From the NCBI RefSeq assembly GCF_017355165.1, contig NZ_JADILK010000004.1:62001-126000 (forward strand): a stretch of 64,000 nt of DNA, read 5' to 3'. The notes under the pieces were generated by a model. That model did no database searches. It was not told where the DNA came from and saw only the letters and a program-made list of their open reading frames with translations. Both the position numbers and the translations under genes were made by a program. The first letter of the stretch is position 1. Every line of letters starts with the position of its first letter. Source of the DNA: Bacillus sp. SD075. GTDB taxonomy: Bacteria > Bacillota > Bacilli > Bacillales > DSM-1321. Positions 26,379-36,252 of the stretch are shown here, piece after piece.

Positions 26379-27572
26379 GTGAAAAGAATAATTAAAGCAT
26401 ACGACTTCCCTATTTTCATCGCTGTCGTATTACTCTGTTTGTTTGGTTTAGTCATGATTTACAGTTCGAGCATGATTACTGCTGTCGCTCGATACGGCCA
26501 GCCCATGGATTTCTTCTTTGAGAAACAAAAAACGGCCTTTCTCATTTCATTCCTGGCAATGATTGTCACGATGATTCTTCCTTATAAGATGTACAAAAAC
26601 AAAATGTTCTTGATGTCTATGATGTTTGGAATGGCCGGTATCCTTTTGCTGCTATTTATCTTTGGCCATACAGCAGGAAATGCCACAAGTTGGTTCAAGT
26701 TAGGGTCAAAATCGATCCAACCTGCAGAATTTTCCAAATTAGCCATGATCATTTATCTGGCAGCCATTTACGGAAAAAGGCAGGATCGCATCAATAGTAT
26801 TGATAAAGCCGTCATCCCCCCGATTTTCTTTCTAGTATTCATCTGTTTTTTAATCGGGATACAGCCTGACTATGGAACGGCAGCTGTCATTTTCCTGATT
26901 TCAAGTACGATGATCATTTCATCCGGGATGTCTTTTAAGAGTATATTCAAACTCTCTTTGATTACTGCAATATTCGTTGCCATATTTGCATTAGGAGTAC
27001 TCGTTACAGGAAATTTCTCATCCGTTCTCTCTGAAAATAAGATGTCTCGTTTTACAGGGTTTGCGGACCCTTTTGGAACGGCAGGAGAAAGCGGGTATCA
27101 ACTCGTGAATTCATTATTCGCAATTGGATCCGGTGGCCTTACTGGAGTGGGACTTGGTGACAGTGTACAAAAATACGGGTACTTGCCTGAATCACATACC
27201 GATTTCATCATGTCTGTCATTGCAGAAGAGCTTGGGATATTCGGAGTGGGATTCGTTCTATTGACACTTGGATTTATCGTCCTAAGGGGCTATGTACTTT
27301 CAGCAAAATGCAAAGATCCATTTGGAAGTCTTTTATTGATAGGCATCTCATCCATGATCGGCATTCAAGTTGGCATCAACGTTGGCGGAGTGACTGGACT
27401 TATCCCTATTACAGGGATCACTCTTCCATTCATCAGTTATGGGGGATCTTCCTTACTGCTACTCATGCTTTCAATGGGCATATTCCAAAATGTCGTAATG
27501 CGAATGAATTTACTTGAACAGAAAGAAAAGGTCATGTCCATCCCAAAGGATGAGATTGCGTCCTCAAAATAA
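26379..27572 (+). CDS. FtsW/RodA/SpoVE-family peptidoglycan glycosyltransferase
   Basis: A 397-residue SEDS protein with about ten membrane segments that polymerises lipid II into glycan strands with a partner class B PBP. Family motifs are intact: WFKLGSKSIQPAEFSKL, GIQPDYGTAAV, SGYQLVNSLFAIGSGGLTG, LPESHTDFIMSVIAEELG and PFISYGGSSLLLLM. GTG at 26379 is chosen because GAGGTG (26364-26369) gives a 9-nt gap. It is an isolated gene outside dcw or mre loci, so it may be an accessory FtsW/SpoVE paralogue. A terminator follows. Confidence 0.9.
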   Translation: MKRIIKAYDFPIFIAVVLLCLFGLVMIYSSSMITAVARYGQPMDFFFEKQKTAFLISFLAMIVTMILPYKMYKNKMFLMSMMFGMAGILLLLFIFGHTAGNATSWFKLGSKSIQPAEFSKLAMIIYLAAIYGKRQDRINSIDKAVIPPIFFLVFICFLIGIQPDYGTAAVIFLISSTMIISSGMSFKSIFKLSLITAIFVAIFALGVLVTGNFSSVLSENKMSRFTGFADPFGTAGESGYQLVNSLFAIGSGGLTGVGLGDSVQKYGYLPESHTDFIMSVIAEELGIFGVGFVLLTLGFIVLRGYVLSAKCKDPFGSLLLIGISSMIGIQVGINVGGVTGLIPITGITLPFISYGGSSLLLLMLSMGIFQNVVMRMNLLEQKEKVMSIPKDEIASSK

Positions 27573-27587
27573 ACGATCCACTTCTTT

Positions 27588-27622
27588 ACCCCTGACATTG
27601 CCATTCATCTCAGGGGTTTTTT
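27588..27622 (+). terminator. Terminator of the FtsW-like gene
   Basis: ACCCCTGA pairs with TCAGGGGT around a 14-nt loop, followed by a T-run, 16 bp after the stop. Confidence 0.75.
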
Positions 27623-27649
27623 CCTGTCTCTCAAGGTTATGGAGTTCAT

Positions 27650-27687
27650 ATAAAAAAACAGGCAGTCGAAACGACCGCCTGTTTTTT
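27650..27687. terminator. Terminator of nhaC-like gene
   Basis: AAACAGGCAGTCG and CGACCGCCTGTTT pair around a 3-nt loop with one mismatch. T-runs flank both sides; the minus-strand gene ends at the same point. Confidence 0.85.
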
Positions 27688-29066
27688 TATTTATAATGAA
27701 TACCTATTTTCGTAAAACCCGCAATTAAACTAAGCAAAGGGCAAAGTAAGCAAAAGAATGCATATGGGGCATATTCAAGGGTCGAAACACCTAATACCTG
27801 AGTCAAGAATACACCGCATACCCCCCAAGGAACAAGAGGATTCACAACTGTTCCCGCATCTTCAAGTACCCTCCCAAGCGTTTTTGGCTGCAAGCCTAAA
27901 TCTTCATATTTCTGCTGAAAGGCCTTTCCTGGAAGAATCACTGACAAATATTGTTCACCGATTAGGAAATTCACGCTGATTCCTGCAAATACAGTGGCGG
28001 AAATCACTTTCGCTACACTCGTCAATGAATCCTGGACCGCATTTAAAATTGAAGGGATGACACCCAATTCAAACAAGAGTCCGCCCATCGCCAATGCCAA
28101 CAACACCATCGAAACGGAGAACATCATACTTTCAATACCGCCCCGCGAAAGGATTGAGTCAAGTTGATCCATTCCACTCTTCAGTACAAAGCCACCGTAT
28201 AAAGTATCTGCTAGTTTTGCAACCGTGAAACTTGGCGTTTGTATGAAAGCAATGACAGCCGCCGAAATGACTCCTGCTGACAAGGTCGGAATCGCCGACA
28301 CCTTTTTCAAAGCCATGATTAGAACGATGACAAACGGAATCAAACTCCATATGCTTATGTTCGTTTCCATTTCCAGGGCTTTGGTCATGACTTCGATTTC
28401 CTCAACACGGGCCAGTTTTACATTCGGTGAAAGGAAGTAAAAGATGATAAGTGAGATTATAAAACCTGGTATCGTTGTCCAAAGCATATTATTAATATGT
28501 TCAAATAATGGTACTCCAACCGTTCCGGAAGCAAGGTTGGTCGAGTCGGATAATGGAGACATTTTATCTCCAAGAAATGCACCGGATATGATTGCACCGG
28601 CTGTGATTGCCAACGATAAATCCATCGCCGCCGCCATACCTATGAAAGCAACGCCGATTGTCGCTGATGTTGTAAGTGAACTCCCGATACAGAGCCCAAT
28701 TAGCGAACACACCAGAAATGAGATCGCATAGAAATATTCACCGGAAATCCAGTCAAACCCATAATACATGATGGTAGGGATCGTCCCGCTCGCCATCCAG
28801 ATCGAAATTAGCATTCCAATGAAAAAGAATATATAGATAGCTCCCATACCGGAAACTGCACCTTTGACGATAGCGGCCTCCATAACCGAAAATGGAAGCT
28901 TCTTGAGCTTTCCATAAACAAATAGAAATAGGATAGCAGCTATTATTGGAATATGGGGGGCAAGTCCATAATGTATGATACCAGTTGCAATGATTAAGAA
29001 AAGAATGGCCAAAACCCCAATTGCTTCAGGTAAGGAGAGTTTTAGCTTTGCATCTTCAAGACGCAT
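27687..29066 (-). CDS. nhaC: Na+/H+ antiporter, NhaC family
   Basis: A roughly 459-residue membrane antiporter with about 11-12 hydrophobic segments. It carries SGAFLGDKMSPLSDSTNLA, the most conserved NhaC segment, and LVPWGVCGVFLTQVLGV near the end. It expels Na+ (or exchanges malate-lactate in MleN relatives) against protons. The frame is open to an ATG at 29132, but no ribosome binding site precedes that or the ATG at 29087. GCGGGG before ATG 29066 is the best available, so the start is uncertain. The gene is monocistronic with its own terminator. Confidence 0.87.
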   Translation of the reverse strand: MRLEDAKLKLSLPEAIGVLAILFLIIATGIIHYGLAPHIPIIAAILFLFVYGKLKKLPFSVMEAAIVKGAVSGMGAIYIFFFIGMLISIWMASGTIPTIMYYGFDWISGEYFYAISFLVCSLIGLCIGSSLTTSATIGVAFIGMAAAMDLSLAITAGAIISGAFLGDKMSPLSDSTNLASGTVGVPLFEHINNMLWTTIPGFIISLIIFYFLSPNVKLARVEEIEVMTKALEMETNISIWSLIPFVIVLIMALKKVSAIPTLSAGVISAAVIAFIQTPSFTVAKLADTLYGGFVLKSGMDQLDSILSRGGIESMMFSVSMVLLALAMGGLLFELGVIPSILNAVQDSLTSVAKVISATVFAGISVNFLIGEQYLSVILPGKAFQQKYEDLGLQPKTLGRVLEDAGTVVNPLVPWGVCGVFLTQVLGVSTLEYAPYAFFCLLCPLLSLIAGFTKIGIHYK

Positions 29067-29644
29067 GATGTATTTCCCCGCTTTCATGTTGTATATTCTC
29101 TGATGTAAGGATCGAACCTTTTCACTCTTCATAATTACTGAAACGCTTTTAAGTACTAAAGCACTAGCTAAATATAAAGGAGTTTCGGGAGAATGTCAAA
29201 GGAATATTTTAGTAGCGTTCGATTTTTTCATTTATATTTCTTTGCACTAATTCAATGCCCACGATTACCACTGTCCTTTCAATAGATTTAATTCCACCAT
29301 AAAGACTTTTATTTGATTCGATAATTATTAGGCTAATTGAAATGCCTTGGTTGACTCATTGATTTTTACTAAATAATGAAACAGTTTTTTTCATAATGAG
29401 CGATTGGGGATTTCCTAATTCCATTCATAATTGGCATGTATCAAATTCCGGACGATCGAACTGTGGTTATGGAAGAAATCACCTTGCATTCCCACAACAA
29501 AAGTCTGATGTGTCCATTAGGGAAGTTATCATTCCCAGTATATAAGACCGTAAGGTAAGCGATAGTGATCGTACCAAAAAATCATGGTTGAAAAAGCTCC
29601 AGTTAAAATCGAGTAGGAGGAGGCGCTTAGCCTCCGACCTCTCA

Positions 29645-29678
29645 CCCACCGTACGTACCGTTCGGTATACGGCGGTTC
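29645..29678 (-). ncRNA. Group II intron domain V
   Basis: A 34-nt hairpin, the catalytic core of the intron, lies 4 nt past the maturase stop. The two arms are CCGCCGTA and TACGGTGG-like sequences with a GAAC-type loop. Confidence 0.75.
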
Positions 29679-29681
29679 AGT

Positions 29682-30928
29682 TTAAGTCTGACGTAGTTTT
29701 ATATATCGTTCATATAGATTTCCTAACCCATGATGGTGCCAATAAGCATTATTAAGGGTTTTAACTAGGATAGGGCTATGCGCAGTGCGCCAATAGCCCT
29801 TTCTGCTATTTCCCCATTCATATGCTTTTCCATATGGGACACCGAGTCCTTTGAGTTTTCTCACTCTCGTTCCTGGTAACTTCCATTGTTTCCATAGGCA
29901 CATCCTGAGTCTTCTTCGAATCCATGAATCTATATTCTTCAATACGTTCGGAGTATCAATGAGGGCGAAATACCCCATCCAACCTCTTAGGTATTGCTTT
30001 AACTTATTTATACGGATTTCCATGGGTATCGGTAATTTTCTCGAGGTCATTTCCCTGATTCGTTTCTTTACTCTCTTCACCGATTGTTTAGCCAGACGAA
30101 CCTTCGGGTTCTTCTCTGACATCGTGAAACTAAAACCCAGAAACGTTCTGTTCCAAGGACGATCATACTTCGATTTCTCGTAGTTGACCTTTAACTTCAA
30201 TTTATTTTCAATGAAGCTTGAGATATTTCCCATTGCACGTTTGGCGGCTTTTCGAGTTTTCACAAAGATATGACAGTCATCGGCATACCTTACGAATCGA
30301 AGATTGCGTTTCTCTAGTTCTTTATCTAAATCGTATAACATGATATTAGATAGTAAAGGACTTAACGGACCTCCTCACTTTTATGAAATAATCCGCCTAT
30401 CATCATGCCTGCTTGAAGGAATTTACGAATCAGTTTGAGGACCCGTTTATCTTGAATTTTCCGTTCTACCATTCCCATGAGCTTGTCGTGATTCACTTTA
30501 TCGAAGAATTTCTCCAAATCCATATCCACTACCCAAGTATACCCTTCGGTAATATAAAGTTTTGCTTTTCGAACAGCCTGGTGTCCTTGTTTGTTAGGGC
30601 GAAAGCCATAGCTATTCTCCGAAAAGGTTGAGTCAAATACCTTGGTCAATATTTGGGCAATGGCTTGTTGAATGAAACGGTCTAGAACGGTTGGAATACC
30701 CAATAGCCGAACTCCGCCATTTGGTTTCGGGATTTCGATACGTCGGACGGGCTGCGGTTGATAGATTCCCTGTAAAAGGGCAGTTTTCATGTTCTCCCAT
30801 TCGGTTACGAGGTGCGGTCTCAGGTTTTGAACCGACATTCCATCTACACCATGGCTCCCCTTATTTCTTTCTACACGCTTCAATGCCTGTATTAAGTTTC
30901 CCCTCTCTAGTATTTGTTCCATTAACAT
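29682..30928 (-). pseudogene. Group II intron reverse transcriptase/maturase, frameshifted
   Basis: Two abutting frames make one maturase. The upstream piece (30362-30928) carries the RT fingers from MLMEQILERGNLIQALKRVE through VVDMDLEKFFDKVNHDKL and ends KSEEVR-stop. The downstream piece (29682-30357 or so) resumes with SPLLSNIMLYDLDKEL, the active-site YADD, and the maturase X domain LKQYLRGWMGYFAL. Homologues from memory read EEGTPQGGPLSP at the join; here EE is followed by GTCCGTTAAGTCC, which fits a loss of about 16 nt. There is no H-N-H endonuclease, as expected for class C. The RT should be inactive because the motif before YADD is gone. Confidence 0.85.
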
Positions 30929-31482
30929 CGTTGATATCCTTTCTTACGTGGACGAGATGGTCTGTTTGTGCCTTTATCTGCTCCGCCCTTTTGAAGTTCC
31001 CCGTGTATTCACCACTTCTTCCTTCAAATAAGTTCCATAAGGAATTGTTTGCTTCTTCGCAGAATAACGAACGCCTAGTATCCGTCCTTCTTAAACTATT
31101 CGGTCCTTCTTTATCTTCTCGAGTAGACAAGTACTATGACCTCTGCTGACTTCTAATGATTCAGCTGTCCATCACTGGACAGGTTACCAAGTGTACTTGG
31201 CTGTCATTAGACCTCCCCGGGTAAGAGCGCAATCTTTCCCTCCATCTATCTGCTTCATTTACTCTGTACCACCTTCGGCAGTAAGGACTTCGTTTTGTTT
31301 CGCAAACTCATCCAATGGTACCTAGCCTTATATGAAGTTCGTGTGCCTCAGACCGGAGGTTTGCCGCTTGCTTCCTTCAGATTCCACGTCACCATGGACA
31401 CCCTTGCATTAAGCTAACCATTACTACTGCCTTCATGGTTCGGGACTCACACCCTATAGATTGCACCCATGCCGGGCGCACG

Positions 31483-31508
31483 AAAAAAACCCGTGTATAT
31501 CACACGGG
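31483..31508 (-). terminator. Terminator of prfC and intron insertion site
   Basis: CCCGTGT pairs with ACACGGG around a 5-nt loop, then a T-run of seven on the minus strand. The intron's first base follows after one C. Confidence 0.9.
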
Positions 31509-31516
31509 CTTCTCCA

Positions 31517-33091
31517 TTACTTCAAATCCATTGGATTATATAATTCCACGTCAGGGTTTTTATCTTGGAACCAACGAAGTGCAAACTCATTTTCAAATAA
31601 GAATGCATATTTATCAAACCGGTCTTTAACAAGGATGCTTCTTGAGCTATGAAGATTTTCATCAAGCTTTTCATCCTCAGCCCAACGTGTAATCTTGCTG
31701 CCCATTCGCTCCATCACGACTTCAACATTGTACTCGTTCCTCATTCGATGCTCGAACACTTCAAATTGAAGTTGCCCGACCGCACCAAGCAGATATTCTT
31801 CCATACGAACCGTTTTGAAGAGCTGAATTGCCCCTTCTTGTACAAGTTGGTTAATTCCTTTATGGAAATGTTTCTGTTTCATGACGTTTTTAGCTGTTAC
31901 CCTCATGAATAGTTCTGGTGTAAACTGAGGCAGCCTTTCAAACTGAAACATGTCTTTGCTTGTCGTAATCGTATCGCCAATTTGGTAGTTACCGGTATCA
32001 TATAAACCGATGATATCCCCGCTTACCGCTTCATTTACGGTGTTCCGATCATCAGCCATGAATTGGGTAGAGGAAGAAAGGTTGATCGGTTTCCCTGTCC
32101 TGCTCAAGTTGACGCTCATTCCACGCTCGAATTTACCGGAGCAAATGCGAAGGAAAGCGATCCTATCACGGTGTTTTGGGTTCATATTCGCCTGGATTTT
32201 GAAAATGAAACCAGAAAAATCATTACTGACTGGATCCATTTCACCCGATGTTGTCATCCGTGCTTGTGGAGCTGGTGCAAATTTCAAATAAGCATCCAAA
32301 AACGTCTGAACACCAAATGTCGTTAAAGCACTGCCGAAAAATACAGGACTAAGTTTTCCATTCGCAATATTTTCTTCAGAGAATTGATTTCCTGCTTCAG
32401 TCAACAGCATGATTTCTTCCAAAGTTTGCTCATATAACTGGGAATCCTTAAGTTTATGATCCACTTCGAGTTCACCTTCATCATTTAATGGAAGAAAACG
32501 CTCTTCCCCTTCAGTTTTGAACTGTTCAATACGATTATTGAACCTGTCGTAAATGCCCACGAAGTCTTTTCCCATCCCAATCGGCCAATTCATTGGGTAT
32601 GTTTCTATACCTAATACCTCTTCGAGTTCAGCAAGCAATTCGAGCGGCATTTTACCTTGTCGGTCCATTTTATTGATAAAAGTGAAAATCGGGATACCTC
32701 TCATCCGGCATACTTTGAATAATTTAACCGTCTGATCCTCGATACCTTTTGCCGAATCGATGATCATCACGGCACTATCAACAGCCATCAGTGTACGATA
32801 TGTGTCTTCACTGAAATCTTGGTGACCCGGTGTATCGAGAATATTGACACGGAAATCATCATAATCGAATTGCATGACTGAAGATGTAACGGATATTCCC
32901 CTTTGCTTTTCAATCTCCATCCAGTCGCTGGTTGCATACTTCCCTGTTTTTCTAGCTTTAACTGTTCCGGCATCACGGATTGCGCCACCAAACAGTAATA
33001 ATTTTTCTGTCAAAGTTGTTTTCCCGGCATCCGGGTGAGAGATGATTGCGAAGGTACGTCGGGATTGAACCTCGTCTTTTAATGTAGTCAT
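31517..33091 (-). CDS. prfC: Peptide chain release factor 3
   Basis: A 524-residue translational GTPase that recycles RF1/RF2 from the ribosome. The G domain shows [20 protein letters not shown], the switch region [13 protein letters not shown], the G3 motif [16 protein letters not shown], and the G4 motif FINKMDR. The following domains (about 280-524) match RF3, including [11 protein letters not shown] and [13 protein letters not shown]. The family resemblance to EF-G is expected, but length and QFEV motif fit RF3. The gene is single, with a group II intron lodged at its terminator. Confidence 0.94.
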   Translation of the reverse strand: MTTLKDEVQSRRTFAIISHPDAGKTTLTEKLLLFGGAIRDAGTVKARKTGKYATSDWMEIEKQRGISVTSSVMQFDYDDFRVNILDTPGHQDFSEDTYRTLMAVDSAVMIIDSAKGIEDQTVKLFKVCRMRGIPIFTFINKMDRQGKMPLELLAELEEVLGIETYPMNWPIGMGKDFVGIYDRFNNRIEQFKTEGEERFLPLNDEGELEVDHKLKDSQLYEQTLEEIMLLTEAGNQFSEENIANGKLSPVFFGSALTTFGVQTFLDAYLKFAPAPQARMTTSGEMDPVSNDFSGFIFKIQANMNPKHRDRIAFLRICSGKFERGMSVNLSRTGKPINLSSSTQFMADDRNTVNEAVSGDIIGLYDTGNYQIGDTITTSKDMFQFERLPQFTPELFMRVTAKNVMKQKHFHKGINQLVQEGAIQLFKTVRMEEYLLGAVGQLQFEVFEHRMRNEYNVEVVMERMGSKITRWAEDEKLDENLHSSRSILVKDRFDKYAFLFENEFALRWFQDKNPDVELYNPMDLK

Positions 33092-33351
33092 AAAATGTTC
33101 CTTTCATTATTGGAGTCATCAATAAAAAATTTATATGAGGTTTACTTTATTTTTTACATTGGAATGGCAACCTTTCTTTGTATGCATAAATCCTGATCAT
33201 ACACAATATATGTAAGAAGAAATATATCATAAGGCTTAAGCCTTGGCTACTCGGCATTCATTTCAATCAACCTTACTATTTTAACACGATATGAAGGAAA
33301 GATGTAGAGGTGAATGGACCACGATAAGATGATTTATTCAAATGGCAAAAC

Positions 33352-33376
33352 AAAAGACGCTTTATCAGCGTCCTTA
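33352..33376 (-). terminator. Hairpin terminator after the 37-aa gene
   Basis: GGACGC-type stem (GACGC with GCGTC, 7-nt loop) followed by TTTTGTTTT on the minus strand, about 45 bp past the small gene. Confidence 0.6.
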
Positions 33377-33418
33377 TCTTAATATGGTTACCGTTCATAT
33401 ATTCATGGTTTAACTTAT

Positions 33419-33532
33419 TTACCTCGCTGTTTTAATCGCTTTTTGATTCCGCTTGTTTTTCCAGCGTTTTTTTACTTCTTTGAATATGATGGGAGCAGCA
33501 AAAATGAGGGCCCTTTTTAATAATTTCTTCAT
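33419..33532 (-). CDS. Small basic hydrophobic protein (37 aa)
   Basis: A 37-residue frame: a short hydrophobic stretch (LIFAAPIIF) followed by a strongly basic tail (KEVKKRWKNKRNQKAIKTAR). AAAGGA lies about 11 nt before this ATG. A second ATG 8 nt upstream in another frame gives a 36-residue product, so the true frame is not certain; the amphipathic, membrane-and-basic layout favours the one given. I do not recognise a family. A hairpin terminator follows, which supports a real short transcript. Confidence 0.42.
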   Translation of the reverse strand: MKKLLKRALIFAAPIIFKEVKKRWKNKRNQKAIKTAR

Positions 33533-33590
33533 TTTTCATCAGTCCTTTCTTTCTTATCCTATATATACCCGATTATCTTCGTAAAAAACT

Positions 33591-33737
33591 TTAATGCCAA
33601 ATTGTTTTCCGGATTTCAACTGTAAAGGCTTTTCCCTCATGGACATCGCAAGCATCATCAAATTTCAATCCAGGAAATCCTGCGACAATACCGTTATACT
33701 TCCCCGTATAAAACCTTCCTAAAATGATTTTCCCCAA
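33591..33737 (-). CDS. Possible small protein or gene remnant (up to 48 aa)
   Basis: Between the 37-aa gene and the cold-shock gene the minus strand reads GRFYTGKYNGIVAGFPGLKF and then DDACDVHEGKAFTVEIRKTIWH before a stop. The amino-acid mix looks like real protein. The only start is a TTG at 33737 with no ribosome binding site at normal distance, so it may be the end of a lost gene. I do not recognise it. Confidence 0.25.
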   Translation of the reverse strand: MGKIILGRFYTGKYNGIVAGFPGLKFDDACDVHEGKAFTVEIRKTIWH

Positions 33738-33980
33738 ATGAGAATGTATAAATTACTTCCATTTGTTTTATCCTTTATAAAGGTGGGTATATACTAAAAA
33801 ACTGGAAATCACTTCAGAGGTAGCGGGTTAATATTTCATGTAGGCATTCACATATTATCAAGCATCTTCGTATGATAATTTTAACTTGAATGAGGGTGCT
33901 GGATAATGTGTGAATTGATTTTCCATCCAGGTAAAATCATCACCATTAATATTTTTTTACTTTTTAGGAGGATTCATCGA

Positions 33981-34184
33981 ATGACAGTAACAGGTAAAGT
34001 AAAATGGTTCAATAGTGACAAGGGGTTTGGATTCATCGAAGTACCAAACGAAGATGATGTTTTCGTTCATTTTTCCGCCATTCAAGGAGAAGGTTTCAAA
34101 AGCCTTGATGAAGGTCAAGAGGTAGAATTTGAGATCGAAGAAGGAAACCGGGGACCTCAAGCTAAAAATGTGGTAAAACTATAA
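33981..34184 (+). CDS. Cold-shock protein (CspB/CspD type)
   Basis: A 67-residue single cold-shock domain that binds single-stranded RNA and DNA and keeps mRNA unfolded in the cold. RNP1 (KGFGFIEV) and RNP2 (VFVHFS) are both intact, and [13 protein letters not shown] opens the domain. The frame runs back to 33906, but the strong AGGAGG at 33966-33971 fixes the ATG at 33981. A leader of more than 100 nt probably precedes it, as is usual for csp genes; I cannot confirm a cold box. Confidence 0.95.
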   Translation: MTVTGKVKWFNSDKGFGFIEVPNEDDVFVHFSAIQGEGFKSLDEGQEVEFEIEEGNRGPQAKNVVKL

Positions 34185-34220
34185 AGCATAGATACAAAAA
34201 CATAATGGATATGCAATGCA

Positions 34221-34258
34221 AAAGGATGCCGCCCATATTGGGCGGCATCCTTTCCTTT
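34221..34258. terminator. Bidirectional terminator after the cold-shock gene
   Basis: A perfect 14-bp stem (AAAGGATGCCGCCC) with a 5-nt loop and T-rich flanks separates the cold-shock gene from the convergent ABC operon. Confidence 0.9.
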
Positions 34259-34287
34259 TATATATGATCCATCACGGCATATTCACG

Positions 34288-36252
34288 TTATCTTTCATTA
34301 AAGTGATCCAAAATGAAACCGGGAACATGTTCACCAGAAAAACTCTTGATGTCCACATCTCTGCTTTCTTTATAATAAAAGGCAGCTGAATACTCTCCGC
34401 CCCAATCGATTTGGGCATTATCAATGGCCGTCCCTATTTCCGAAGCGGTCTTAATTTTCAATCGATTTGGCTGTTGTTCAATCTGTTGTGCAAGTTCACT
34501 TTCAGAATTCGAATGATAAATTTTCGAATCGGTCTTCGCAACCAGGATATATGAGATATCATCAGCCATTAACCGCGCTTTTTCCGATTGTCCGGTACTT
34601 TCCATCCATTTTGAAAACTGAGTATATGAAGAGTCCCAATTCATATAAATGGTTTTGTTATTATTCAAAAGAATGTTGATGGAGGCATAATCACCAAAAG
34701 AAGATGTCATTTGGGTGAACGATTGATTATTCAGATCCTCGGATAATGCATGCACGGCAGCTTCCAGCTGTTGACCTTCCGTGATCGTTATTGATTTGTC
34801 CACTTGTCCGCTCGCCGTTATCTTGATTTTAGAAACGTCTTCAGCGGACACATTCAATAACTCATTAACCATTTTTTTATATTCATTCGACTCATAGATT
34901 TTAGCCAATAGTGGCATGTATGAATCGTAATTTTGTAAATGATACTCTCTTGCTAACCGTTTTCCATTCTTGAGTTCATACATCAGAAATACGGATTGTC
35001 CATCTTTCAATTCACCAATGGGAACCATTTTACCCTTTTCGATAATTTCCTGATGCAATAACCTGATTGCTTCTATATTTTCCTTCTCTTTAAGATAATT
35101 GGAAGCATTATACACGCCCTCATCTTCAAAAAACAAAGGAGAATTGCCAATATAAATTTGGCTAATCATCTTCTCATCAGGAATCTTGGCCTTATACTGA
35201 AGGGGATCTATTTTTATAATGAGTGCCAGTACAATGATAGCCACTATAAATGCTGCATAACCATTCCGGTTGACCCGTATTCGCCAGGTCTTTTGCAGGA
35301 CAATTTCCCCTAAATAATATCCAAGCAAAGAACCGACGGTATATCCGAAGAAAATCCACCCGGGTTCGCCTGTCGTTTCGCTAAAATAAAGACCTGTAAA
35401 CAGCATCATGCATAATGTCAGGCCGAATTTAAATAATGGCTTAATCTTCGGGTAAACAAATGCCTGCGATACATGCTCCAGCTTTCTCCTCTCATAGAGA
35501 AAAAGAGCGCTAATCAGAAAAAGAAAGGTTAATATACAATAAATTAATGTATTAATAGACAAAAAAGTGATTTTTTCCATCTCCGTTGCTGCTAATAAGG
35601 GGGAGATGCCATTCATATTGGTACTTAGATAATAATCTGAAGAAAATCCTGCTATCAAAAACTTCACATTGGCTGCAAACAATACAAACAGCCCCACCGG
35701 CAAAGCAAGAAAAATATAGGTCAGCAATCCTTGAAAGGCTGATAATCCCGTCACCATTCCAATTAAAACCGCAACAGAAAAAATCAAAGCTTCCAAAATA
35801 AATGTAGTCCCCATCCAAGACCATATATCCGACATCGTATATAGCCTTTCTATATCAATTGCCGAGTGGAATAATATCAATAATGAACCTGTAAGTAAAA
35901 TCGGCAAACCCATGAAACCAATTCCCGTTCCAATCATATGAACGTAGATGCTGCGTCTAGTAATCGGTAAACTATGAATAAAGTCTGAGGCTTGTTTCAT
36001 TTGTAAAAACCGAAAAAGGAAGATGGCTAGTAACACTGGAATAACGATGACCAAGACAAACTGTATCATCTGCTGACAGGAAAAAAGGTTTTCGAATTCC
36101 ACATATTCATTGTTCTCATTCAAGATAATCGCTAACATCTCCAGAGGCAGTGCAAATATGAGGCCGACAAGGTACAGAAGACCAATCCAGCCAGTGCTTC
36201 TGAAAATATAGATAATCAGTTCTCTATTAAACCAGGTTATTCTGGATGACAT
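34288..36252 (-). CDS. ABC transporter permease-like membrane protein (YtrC/D-like, DUF6449-like tail)
   Basis: A 654-residue protein. The N-terminal half has about ten hydrophobic segments, starting with FRSTGWIGLLYLVGLIFALP and the FLRFLQMKQASDFIHSLPI segment common in ABC-2 type permeases. After about residue 370 comes a soluble domain with many charged and Ser/Thr residues, which I recall as DUF6449. It overlaps the ATPase gene by 26 nt, so both form one transporter. YtrBCDEF-type systems are induced by cell-wall antibiotics in Bacillus; the same role here is inferred. Confidence 0.8.
   Translation of the reverse strand: MSSRITWFNRELIIYIFRSTGWIGLLYLVGLIFALPLEMLAIILNENNEYVEFENLFSCQQMIQFVLVIVIPVLLAIFLFRFLQMKQASDFIHSLPITRRSIYVHMIGTGIGFMGLPILLTGSLLILFHSAIDIERLYTMSDIWSWMGTTFILEALIFSVAVLIGMVTGLSAFQGLLTYIFLALPVGLFVLFAANVKFLIAGFSSDYYLSTNMNGISPLLAATEMEKITFLSINTLIYCILTFLFLISALFLYERRKLEHVSQAFVYPKIKPLFKFGLTLCMMLFTGLYFSETTGEPGWIFFGYTVGSLLGYYLGEIVLQKTWRIRVNRNGYAAFIVAIIVLALIIKIDPLQYKAKIPDEKMISQIYIGNSPLFFEDEGVYNASNYLKEKENIEAIRLLHQEIIEKGKMVPIGELKDGQSVFLMYELKNGKRLAREYHLQNYDSYMPLLAKIYESNEYKKMVNELLNVSAEDVSKIKITASGQVDKSITITEGQQLEAAVHALSEDLNNQSFTQMTSSFGDYASINILLNNNKTIYMNWDSSYTQFSKWMESTGQSEKARLMADDISYILVAKTDSKIYHSNSESELAQQIEQQPNRLKIKTASEIGTAIDNAQIDWGGEYSAAFYYKESRDVDIKSFSGEHVPGFILDHFNER

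Larger units (their letters stand above)
29608..31481 (-). mobile_element. Group II intron, bacterial class C (IIC), with broken maturase
   Basis: The minus strand starts GTGCGCCCGGCATGGGTGC at 31481 directly after the prfC terminator T-run, the preferred entry site of class C introns. The 5' ribozyme domains fill 30930-31481. The maturase is at 29682-30928. A domain V hairpin (29645-29678, CCGCCGTATACCGAACGG and its partner) and a domain VI hairpin (29611-29640) lead to a 3' end at about 29608, CTACTCGAT. Total length about 1.87 kb suits class C. Splicing may persist if the RNA is intact, but mobility should be lost. The gap 29133-29607 beyond the 3' end shows no gene. Confidence 0.88.
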
